A DNA stretch of 21,149 bases from Clostridia bacterium (GTDB lineage: Bacteria; Bacillota; Clostridia; Christensenellales; DTU072): NCBI GenBank assembly GCA_028699795.1, contig JAQVTZ010000008.1:1-21149 (forward strand). The letters are read 5' to 3'. Under the pieces are notes generated by a model. The model saw only the letters and a program-made list of their open reading frames with translations, was not told the origin of the DNA and ran no database searches. How positions within the stretch are numbered: position 1 is the first letter of the stretch; every line of letters begins with the position of its first letter. A program made the position numbers and the translations under genes. This document shows, one piece after another, positions 1 through 5,242 of the stretch.

Positions 1-2
1 TA

Positions 3-731
3 TTATAGTATTCGGCTTAAAAACTCTTTTGTTCTTTCGTTTTTGGGATTGTCGAATACTTCTTCGGGAGTCCCTTCTTCTATTATCTGGCCTTCGTCTA
101 CATAAATGACTCGGTCTGCGACTTCCTTAGCAAAGCCCATTTCGTGCGTCACGACAATCATGGTCATGCCGTCGTTGGCAAGTTTTTTCATAACAAGCAA
201 CACATCGCCGACGAGTTCGGGGTCTAGGGCCGAAGTCGGTTCGTCGAAAAGCATGACCTTGGGGTTCATTGCAAGCGCGCGGGCAATCGCCACTCTTTGT
301 TTTTGACCGCCCGATATCATAGAGGGATAAGTATCCGCTTTTTCCAGCATACCGACCTTGTCCAGCATCTTTTTGCCGATTTCTACAGCTTCTGCGGTAC
401 TCATCTTTTTTACTTGCGTAAGTCCTTCGGTGACATTGCCCATAATGGTTTTATGCGGAAACAAATTGAAGTGCTGGAAGACCATCCCGACTTCTTGGCG
501 AATGAGATGAAGTTTTTTGCTTTTGACACTCACTTCTTTGCTGTCGATGCCGATGCTGCCCTTTTGCGCTTTCTCGAGAAAGTTAATGCATCGTAGCAGT
601 GTGCTTTTGCCCGAGCCGCTAGCTCCGACAATGACAACAACTTCGCCGGCTTCCACCGAAAGGTTGATATCTTTTAGTACATGGTGCTTTCCGTACCATT
701 TATTTAGATTCTTTACTTTTACCATAGTCAT
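3..731 (-). CDS. Polar amino acid ABC transporter, ATP-binding protein
   Basis: This 242-residue protein is the cytoplasmic ATPase of a polar amino acid importer (GlnQ/HisP family) and powers uptake through the permease encoded just upstream. Visible motifs are Walker A GASGSGKST (residues 36-44), a Q-loop in VFQHFNLFPH, signature SGGQKQRVAIARAL, Walker B VMLFDEPTSALD and the switch histidine in VVTHEMGFA. Length is typical of the family. The start is the ATG at 731, preceded by AGGTG with about 7 nt spacing; a second in-frame ATG lies two codons later. It is the last of three genes transcribed leftward, 13 nt after the permease stop. The stop codon sits 2 nt from the window edge, so no terminator can be seen. 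Substrate is not determinable from the ATPase; glutamine, cystine, arginine or histidine are all possible. Confidence 0.96.
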   Translation of the reverse strand: MTMVKVKNLNKWYGKHHVLKDINLSVEAGEVVVIVGASGSGKSTLLRCINFLEKAQKGSIGIDSKEVSVKSKKLHLIRQEVGMVFQHFNLFPHKTIMGNVTEGLTQVKKMSTAEAVEIGKKMLDKVGMLEKADTYPSMISGGQKQRVAIARALAMNPKVMLFDEPTSALDPELVGDVLLVMKKLANDGMTMIVVTHEMGFAKEVADRVIYVDEGQIIEEGTPEEVFDNPKNERTKEFLSRIL

Positions 732-744
732 CTTCCATCACCTC

Positions 745-1416
745 TTATATCGTGGATTTATTGTCGCTGACTTTCAGTTTTCGCTCAATCAAAGTTGAAA
801 GTAATGTTAAAATGGTCGTCATAAACAAGTAATAAATCGCGGCAATGGTAAGCATTTCCATGAGCTTGAAATTCGCCGCCCCCATTTGTCTTGCATGCAA
901 GAGAAGTTCTGGCACCGAAATCGCGCTTGCGAGCGAAGAGTCTTTTAGCGCGATAATAAATTGGTTCCCGAGAGGCGGCACGGCTCGTTTGAATGCCTGC
1001 GGTAAAATAATGCGGCGCATAATTTTGGTTTGCGTCATACCGATAGACATTCCCGCTTCGCGTTGTCCACGATCGACCGATTGGATTGAGCCTCTAAAAA
1101 TTTCGGCGATATATGCGCCGTTATGGATGCCAAGCGCAACACAAGCGGCAGGCAGTCTGTCCAGTTTTACGATATTTACCAATCCAAAATAGATTAACAG
1201 CAACTGCAACAGAAGCGGCGTGCCTCTGATGATCCAAATATAAGCTTTTGCGGGATAGTTTAGTACTTTCAGCTTTGATAATCTCAGTAAAGAAAATGCT
1301 AAGCCTAAAACGATACCTATCAGCAACCCTAAAATGGTGACTTGAACGGTCATCCATGCATACGGGGCAAATGATGTAAAAAATTTTGGAATAATTGAAA
1401 AATCCCAAGTGTCCAT
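745..1416 (-). CDS. Polar amino acid ABC transporter, permease (His/Glu/Gln/Arg family)
   Basis: A 223-residue inner-membrane permease with about five hydrophobic segments. It carries the family stretch GAYIAEIFRGSIQSV and the EAA coupling loop GQREAGMSIGMTQ...ILPQAF (roughly residues 115-145), which contacts the ATPase. These features place it in the His/Glu/Gln/Arg/opine permease family. The ATG at 1416 is preceded by AGAGGAG, a good ribosome binding site. It lies between the binding-protein gene (136 nt gap containing a large stem-loop) and the ATPase gene (13 nt gap). Only one permease gene is present, so a homodimeric transmembrane unit is expected. Confidence 0.95.
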   Translation of the reverse strand: MDTWDFSIIPKFFTSFAPYAWMTVQVTILGLLIGIVLGLAFSLLRLSKLKVLNYPAKAYIWIIRGTPLLLQLLLIYFGLVNIVKLDRLPAACVALGIHNGAYIAEIFRGSIQSVDRGQREAGMSIGMTQTKIMRRIILPQAFKRAVPPLGNQFIIALKDSSLASAISVPELLLHARQMGAANFKLMEMLTIAAIYYLFMTTILTLLSTLIERKLKVSDNKSTI

Positions 1417-1430
1417 ACAGTTTCTCCTCT

Positions 1431-1530
1431 AAAAAAGATTGTCTCATAAACGCTGATGCCTTGTTTTTTGTCTTATGACTTTGTGCGATGAAATCGCAAA
1501 CCAAAACATTTCGCGCTTAAGAGACAATCT
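1431..1530 (-). terminator. Large intercistronic stem-loop with U-tract (attenuator or 3'-end stabiliser)
   Basis: Arms AGATTGTCTC at 1436-1445 and GAGACAATCT at 1521-1530 are perfect inverted repeats. Extending inward to 1453 and 1513 gives 18 columns that, in the minus-strand RNA, pair except for one U-U mismatch and one G-U wobble. The 59-nt loop holds a second hairpin, TGCGAT/ATCGCA with a GAA loop on the plus strand (1484-1498). In the transcript the stem is followed directly by six U residues, then the permease ribosome binding site. This fits a partial terminator or an RNA-stabilising structure that keeps binding-protein mRNA in excess, a known pattern in binding-protein-dependent importers. 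A small mobile or dispersed repeat with terminal inverted repeats is an alternative. Confidence 0.6.
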
Positions 1531-1551
1531 CAAATAATAATTTTTAAATAA

Positions 1552-2352
1552 TTATCTTACCGTAATATCTGCTCCGTTATGCCACTCTTCGCTGATTTCT
1601 TTAAGAGTGCCGTCTTCGCGCATCTCTTCAAGAATTTCGTTGATTTTGGCAAGCAAGGTGGTATCGTCTCTGTTGATGGCAATACCCATAACTTCTAGTC
1701 TCAAAATCTCGCCGCAAAGCTCTAGGTCGTCGCCGCCGTTGATTTCTTGCATTGCGTTAAGCGCGACCAGTCTATCTGTGATAACGCCGTCTATTCTGCC
1801 GCTGACAAGATCGGTTAATGTCGCAAGATCATCTTGATAAAGGGTTGCCGTAGCGCCCAATGCTTCGGCGTCTCCTACAAAGTTTGTACCGGTTGCTACC
1901 CCGATATCTGTGCCGTCCATATCCTCGGGGCTGTTAATACCAGAGTCTTTTCTTACGACAAGCTGCGCTCCCGAATAATAATAAGGATTGGTAAAGGATA
2001 CGACCGCAAGTCTATCGGGCGTGATCGCCATACTGCCGAGGATCGCGTCATAACGCTTGCTTCTCAGGCCTTCTACAAGACCGTCCCAGTCGCTCGTTAC
2101 ATAATCGAGTTCTACCCCAAGCCTCTCTGCGATTTCTGCTCCTACATCTACATCGAATCCGACGATATTGCCTTCGTCATCGGGAGAGTTAAACGGGGGA
2201 TATCCGCCGCTACCCACAACTGTAAGTTTGCCTGCATCCAATACTCTTTGCAAGCTGTCGCCTGTATCTTTATTACATGCCGTAGTGGCAAGTAAAAGCG
2301 TACAAGACAATGCAACTATCAATAATACAATACTAATTTTTTTTAGTGTCAT
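1552..2352 (-). CDS. Polar amino acid ABC transporter, substrate-binding lipoprotein (SBP family 3)
   Basis: A 266-residue extracellular solute-binding protein, family 3. It has a short basic N-terminus, a hydrophobic segment and lipobox TTAC with the acylated cysteine at about residue 26, so the mature protein is tethered outside the membrane. The periplasmic-binding fold is indicated by LTVVGSGGYPPFNSPD, VGFDVDVGAEIAERLG and the duplicate-lobe stretch MDGTDIGVATGTN. An earlier GTG at 2358 is in frame but overlaps the GGAG ribosome binding site. The ATG at 2352 is 5 nt from GGAG and is the better start. It is the first gene of the operon, with a strong promoter about 40 nt upstream. The ligand cannot be read with confidence. 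Confidence 0.94.
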   Translation of the reverse strand: MTLKKISIVLLIVALSCTLLLATTACNKDTGDSLQRVLDAGKLTVVGSGGYPPFNSPDDEGNIVGFDVDVGAEIAERLGVELDYVTSDWDGLVEGLRSKRYDAILGSMAITPDRLAVVSFTNPYYYSGAQLVVRKDSGINSPEDMDGTDIGVATGTNFVGDAEALGATATLYQDDLATLTDLVSGRIDGVITDRLVALNAMQEINGGDDLELCGEILRLEVMGIAINRDDTTLLAKINEILEEMREDGTLKEISEEWHNGADITVR

Positions 2353-2383
2353 TTTCACTCCTTTTTTTGTTTGTTTTGGTGTT

Positions 2384-2421
2384 AACCTACAACTTGTATA
2401 TTACACTAAAAGTTGGAGGTT
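2384..2421. promoter_or_regulatory. Candidate operator: 12-bp dyad centred on the -10 box
   Basis: AACCTACAACTT (2384-2395) and AAGTTGGAGGTT (2410-2421) match as inverted repeats in 11 of 12 positions with a 14-bp spacer. The dyad centre lies on the -10 element and the outer arm touches the -35 element of the ABC operon promoter. Only about half of it would be transcribed, so it fits a protein-binding operator better than an RNA hairpin. The cognate regulator is unknown. Confidence 0.5.
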
Positions 2422-2426
2422 GTCAA
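2398..2426 (-). promoter_or_regulatory. SigA-type promoter of the amino acid ABC operon
   Basis: On the minus strand TTGACA (2421-2426) and TAATAT (2398-2403) are separated by exactly 17 bp. The predicted transcription start is near 2391, giving a leader of about 40 nt, too short for a T-box or riboswitch. Confidence 0.8.
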
Positions 2427-2452
2427 ACGATTGGGAGTGGAGGCAAAATCAT

Positions 2453-2496
2453 CACAAAAAATGATGGTGCCACAGGGCTCCATCATTTATTTTGTG
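2453..2496. terminator. Rho-independent terminator after the GntR-RCK gene
   Basis: AAATGATGG (2459-2467) pairs with CCATCATTT (2480-2488), with an additional inner GCC/GGC and outer CACAAAA/TTTTGTG pairing. On the minus strand the stem is followed by a T-run. It ends the leftward GntR-RCK_C transcript and insulates the ABC operon promoter. Confidence 0.8.
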
Positions 2497-2523
2497 CAGT
2501 AATATAGGTTATATAGAAATATT

Positions 2524-3144
2524 TTATGCTTTTATGCCATTTACAAAAGCATTTACGCGTTCGATAACATTGTTGTCACCGACGAAAATAATTTTGTCGT
2601 TAGGCAAAAACTCAAAATAGGGACCGGGGGATACAACAGTATCTTCGTTACGAATAATGCCGATTATTGTCGCACCCGTATTATGCCAAAATTCTGCCCC
2701 GCCAATACTCTTACCAATGAGATGAGAATGAACGGGTAACTGGATTTCGACAGGCTTAATGATATCGGAGCGTTTGTAACGATACATATTGATAAGACGG
2801 TCTGTTAAAATATTGATTTCTTGGTCTACCGTTACTCTTTTTTCGTATGCTTTTGCTAGATTCAAGCGTAGATTATAAATAATACTATCGTTATTAAAAC
2901 TTTTAATAAATGAAACGGCTTTTTCTTTGGATAACACGATATTTTCTTTGCCATTGGCAATTTTAACAACATCTTTGTCTGCAAGCAAAGACATAGCTCT
3001 CCTTATTGTTTCGGCAGAGACACTGTATTCTGTAGACAATACAGACCTTCCTTTTAGTTTTCCGCCCACGGGAAGCTCGTTTGAAGCAATTCGTTCGGCA
3101 ATGTTAACGGCAATTTTTAGATATCTTGGTATTGAATATTCCAT
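2524..3144 (-). CDS. GntR-family regulator with C-terminal RCK_C (TrkA_C) domain, BusR-like
   Basis: A 206-residue cytoplasmic transcription factor. Residues 4-70 form a GntR winged helix-turn-helix (IPRYLKIAVNIAERI, then SAETIRRAMSLLADKDVV). Residues 72-125 are a helical, charged linker likely to form a coiled coil. Residues 130-205 are an RCK_C domain (PVEIQLPVHSHLIGKSI, FWHNTGATIIGI, VSPGPYFEFLPNDKIIFVG). This order and length match BusR, the c-di-AMP-activated repressor of the betaine transporter in Streptococcus and Lactococcus. c-di-AMP binding is inferred from the family, not shown here. The start is the ATG at 3144 with AGGAAG just upstream. It is monocistronic, divergent from the lipoprotein gene, with a terminator downstream. 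Its targets are unknown; the adjacent bipartite repeat suggests the lipoprotein gene. Confidence 0.88.
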   Translation of the reverse strand: MEYSIPRYLKIAVNIAERIASNELPVGGKLKGRSVLSTEYSVSAETIRRAMSLLADKDVVKIANGKENIVLSKEKAVSFIKSFNNDSIIYNLRLNLAKAYEKRVTVDQEINILTDRLINMYRYKRSDIIKPVEIQLPVHSHLIGKSIGGAEFWHNTGATIIGIIRNEDTVVSPGPYFEFLPNDKIIFVGDNNVIERVNAFVNGIKA

Positions 3145-3173
3145 TTTCTTCCTGCGAATATAGTGATACTATT

Positions 3174-3201
3174 ATTATAATGAATTTTTAAAAAAAATCA
3201 A
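3174..3201 (-). promoter_or_regulatory. Promoter of the GntR-RCK_C gene
   Basis: On the minus strand TTGATT (3196-3201) and a perfect TATAAT (3174-3179) are 16 bp apart. A small dyad, ATAGT-GAT-ACTAT (3160-3172), sits over the expected transcription start and could be an autoregulatory site, though its arms are only 5 bp. Confidence 0.65.
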
Positions 3202-3214
3202 CGAGTAATCTCTC

Positions 3215-3251
3215 ATTGACACGCTTTTAATCAATATGTTATGATGTCAAT
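3215..3251. promoter_or_regulatory. Candidate bipartite operator for the BusR-like regulator
   Basis: ATTGACA (3215-3221) and TGTCAAT (3245-3251) are perfect 7-bp inverted half-sites separated by 23 bp. BusR is reported to recognise a two-part site with about 22 bp separation using its coiled coil as a ruler. The half-sites overlap the -35 box and the last base of the -10 box of the rightward promoter, a position expected to block RNA polymerase. Binding is inferred. Confidence 0.5.
3216..3245 (+). promoter_or_regulatory. SigA-type promoter of the lipoprotein gene
   Basis: TTGACA (3216-3221), an 18-bp spacer and TATGAT (3240-3245). The predicted start near 3252 gives a leader of about 23 nt. 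Confidence 0.7.
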
Positions 3252-3274
3252 ATATTTCTATATAGAGGGAATCC

Positions 3275-4291
3275 ATGATAAAAAAACTTAGAGTGTTTTT
3301 TGTTGTTTTCGTTTTAATTGTTTCTACTTTTTTGGTGGGAGCGTGCGAAAAAAACAGCGAGGAAGAAGAGTACATTCCCGAACTTTTGGTTTGGCAAGAG
3401 ATGCCGCAAAACAGCAACGCCAATCTAAAATATTTCAGTTTTTATAGTTGCGATTACCGTGAAAACAGCCTGCAAGAAGTGTTAGACTTAAATTGCACCA
3501 ATGTTATTTTTATCTTAAAAACGGGATACGCAATGCGTGACTCTTTAGAAGCGTGCAGACAACGCAATATGAAGGTGATGATAGATTGGGATAACGGTGT
3601 AAATGTCAACAGCAGTTATTGTCCCGACCTTATCGAAGAGTATGACGACATCATTTTGGGTTTCAAAATAGACGAGCCTTGGTGGAACAATAAATCTTTG
3701 GAAGACTTTCACTATTATACGCGTACACTGCGCGAAACCTATCCCGATAAAGAAGTGTACAGCTGTCTTGCCGTAGGGGAGTTTGCGACGCTGCCTTCCT
3801 CTTTAGTGGAACTTATGGCGCAGGGAAATCACCCCACGACCAATGCGCCTCCCGGGTATTATCAATATTGCACGATTCTCGCATTCGATTTCTATTGCGC
3901 TTGGGAATACTGGTCGGACTTTTATTTGGCGCTCTTCGAACAACTAAAAGAGCTCTGCACCGAAGAGCAAAAAATATGGTTGGTCCCCAAAGGTTTTTAT
4001 GCGGACAAAGGATTTAATGCAGTCATCGAAAACCATGACGACCCTGTTGGTGACGAACTAATCAATTGTTTGGTAGAACACTATAAACTTGCTCTTACCG
4101 AACCCAAAGTAGAAGGCATGGTCGTATTTGCATACCGAGACGGCACTTTCTCAGATTGGGGGATTTCCGTAGAAAATTTTGTGCTAGAAGACAGCGAACA
4201 TTATCGTGAAGATGTCAAACAATATTATCAGCAAATAGGGCGTGCCATCATGCATAACGCCGATTATGATATTGTGAGAACAGATAAATGA
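3275..4291 (+). CDS. Lipoprotein with a TIM-barrel, glycoside-hydrolase-like domain
   Basis: A 338-residue predicted lipoprotein: KK-rich N-terminus, hydrophobic segment and lipobox VGAC with Cys24, followed by a short acidic linker. The rest reads like a (beta/alpha)8 glycosidase-type barrel with spaced strands: TNVIFILKTG, MKVMIDWDNG, DIILGFKIDEPWW (Asp133-Glu134-Pro135), CTILAFDFYCAWEYW, KIWLVPKGF and VEGMVVFAYRDG. Glu134 at the end of a strand is where clan-A glycosidases place the acid/base. I see no equally clear nucleophile, so it may bind sugar without cleaving it, or use another residue. The ATG at 3275 follows GAGGGA. It has its own promoter overlapped by a putative operator and is divergent from the BusR-like gene, hinting at c-di-AMP-linked envelope control. 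The family was not identified. Confidence 0.6.
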   Translation: MIKKLRVFFVVFVLIVSTFLVGACEKNSEEEEYIPELLVWQEMPQNSNANLKYFSFYSCDYRENSLQEVLDLNCTNVIFILKTGYAMRDSLEACRQRNMKVMIDWDNGVNVNSSYCPDLIEEYDDIILGFKIDEPWWNNKSLEDFHYYTRTLRETYPDKEVYSCLAVGEFATLPSSLVELMAQGNHPTTNAPPGYYQYCTILAFDFYCAWEYWSDFYLALFEQLKELCTEEQKIWLVPKGFYADKGFNAVIENHDDPVGDELINCLVEHYKLALTEPKVEGMVVFAYRDGTFSDWGISVENFVLEDSEHYREDVKQYYQQIGRAIMHNADYDIVRTDK

Positions 4292-4304
4292 ATATAAGTA
4301 CATA

Positions 4305-4333
4305 TTGACGGTAGCGCATTTGTATGGTATAGT
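4305..4333 (+). promoter_or_regulatory. Promoter of the desulfoferrodoxin gene
   Basis: TTGACG (4305-4310), a 17-bp spacer and TATAGT (4328-4333), followed by an AAAGGAGG ribosome binding site before the ATG at 4359. It starts 13 bp after the lipoprotein stop, so dfx is probably transcribed on its own. Confidence 0.75.
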
Positions 4334-4358
4334 GGAAAAAACAAAGGAGGAGTAATTT

Positions 4359-4748
4359 ATGTTAAAAAAAGATCCCAAATTTTATCTTTGTGAAATATGT
4401 GGCAATTTAGCGGGAAAGATTCATGACAGCGGTATCGATATGGTTTGTTGCGGTCAACCGATGACAGAGCTTGTACCCAATACCGTAGATGCGGCTTACG
4501 AAAAACATTTGCCCGTTATTGTTGTAAACGGCAATTCAGTCACCGTCAAAATCGGTTCGACCCCCCATCCAATGACCCCCGAACATTATATTGACTTTGT
4601 CTATCTCGAAACAAAACAGGGCGGTCAGCGCAAAAACTTGGGCCCCAACACCGCGCCCGAAGCGGCATTCCAAATCACCTCCGACGATAAGGTAGTCGCC
4701 GCTTATGCCTACTGCAATCTTCACGGATTATGGAAGACAACAATCTAG
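4359..4748 (+). CDS. dfx: Desulfoferrodoxin, class I superoxide reductase
   Basis: A 129-residue cytoplasmic enzyme that reduces superoxide to hydrogen peroxide without making oxygen (EC 1.15.1.2), a standard defence of anaerobes. The N-terminal desulforedoxin-like centre I has its four iron ligands as Cys11, Cys14, Cys30 and Cys31. The catalytic centre II ligands are His50 (in the conserved EKHLPV), His70, His76, Cys119 and His122 (CNLHGLW). Glu48-Lys49 correspond to the conserved catalytic pair. Because all centre I cysteines are present this is the class I (two-iron) form. Electrons normally come from rubredoxin; no rubredoxin gene is in the window. It has its own promoter and a strong downstream terminator. 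Confidence 0.97.
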   Translation: MLKKDPKFYLCEICGNLAGKIHDSGIDMVCCGQPMTELVPNTVDAAYEKHLPVIVVNGNSVTVKIGSTPHPMTPEHYIDFVYLETKQGGQRKNLGPNTAPEAAFQITSDDKVVAAYAYCNLHGLWKTTI

Positions 4749-4769
4749 TTTCCCAATAAGCAAACCAAC

Positions 4770-4805
4770 AAAAAAGGCTTCCTTAGTAATAAGAAAGCCT
4801 TTTTT
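4770..4805. terminator. Bidirectional rho-independent terminator
   Basis: AAAAAAGGCTT and AAGCCTTTTTT form an 11-bp stem with an additional CTTA/TAAG inner stem. T-runs flank both sides, so it serves the converging dfx and zinc-ribbon genes. Confidence 0.9.
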
Positions 4806-4823
4806 AATGTTATTAATTATGAA

Positions 4824-5012
4824 TTAATATCTGTCCTTTCTGCCGTAGCCACCGCCGTTATAGCTGTTCTTCTGCTGTTTGCGCAGCTTGCGGCAAGCGG
4901 GACATCTGATGGGGTCGTTTTCGAAACCCTTTTCTTTGTAGAATTCTTGTTCGCGTACTGTAAACACAAACTCTTGTCCGCAATCTTTGCAAACTAATGT
5001 CTTATCTTCCAT
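4824..5012 (-). CDS. Small zinc-ribbon protein (zf-trcl type)
   Basis: A 62-residue protein with two CxxC knuckles, Cys8-Cys11 and Cys37-Cys40, the latter in RCPACRKLRKQQ, predicted to bind one zinc. The C-terminus is rich in Gly, Tyr, Lys and Arg (NGGGYGRKDRY), suggesting nucleic acid contact. Short proteins of this kind are widespread in bacteria and have no established function. An in-frame GTG at 5021 overlaps the GGAGGTG ribosome binding site. The ATG at 5012, 8 nt from GGAGG, is the better start. It has a strong promoter with a leader of about 110 nt and shares a terminator with dfx. Confidence 0.85.
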   Translation of the reverse strand: MEDKTLVCKDCGQEFVFTVREQEFYKEKGFENDPIRCPACRKLRKQQKNSYNGGGYGRKDRY

Positions 5013-5131
5013 TATGGGCACCTCCTTCTAAAATTCCGAACAACTTTAATAAATGACCTTTTTGGTATGGAATGATAAAAGCAAGGCAAAGGATTTATTC
5101 TGTATCTTTCGGCGCTGTTGCCAGCATATTC

Positions 5132-5160
5132 AGTATAATACTATCATGGCCGAAAGTCAA
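5132..5160 (-). promoter_or_regulatory. Promoter of the zinc-ribbon gene with a long leader
   Basis: On the minus strand TTGACT (5155-5160), a 17-bp spacer and TATACT (5132-5137). The predicted transcript start near 5125 leaves about 110 nt of untranslated leader before the ATG at 5012. I found no clear riboswitch fold there. Confidence 0.7.
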
Positions 5161-5196
5161 TATTCTAAATCAATTCTTTAAGATTATTTTTTGCTG

Positions 5197-5225
5197 TTGT
5201 GAAGATACCTATTTTATGCTAAACT
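5197..5225 (+). promoter_or_regulatory. Possible promoter of the GH31 gene
   Basis: TTGTGA (5197-5202), a 17-bp spacer and TAAACT (5220-5225), each four of six consensus bases. It is the best-placed rightward candidate before the ATG at 5243, but weak; the leader would be only about 10 nt. Confidence 0.35.
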
Positions 5226-5242
5226 ATTTTGCGAGGTGCATT

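Noticed and set aside
5072..5242. In-frame 57-codon N-terminal extension of the GH31 enzyme
   Set aside because: It has no ribosome binding site, overlaps the strong leftward promoter and the candidate rightward promoter, and does not read like a domain. The ATG at 5243 has GAGGTG upstream.
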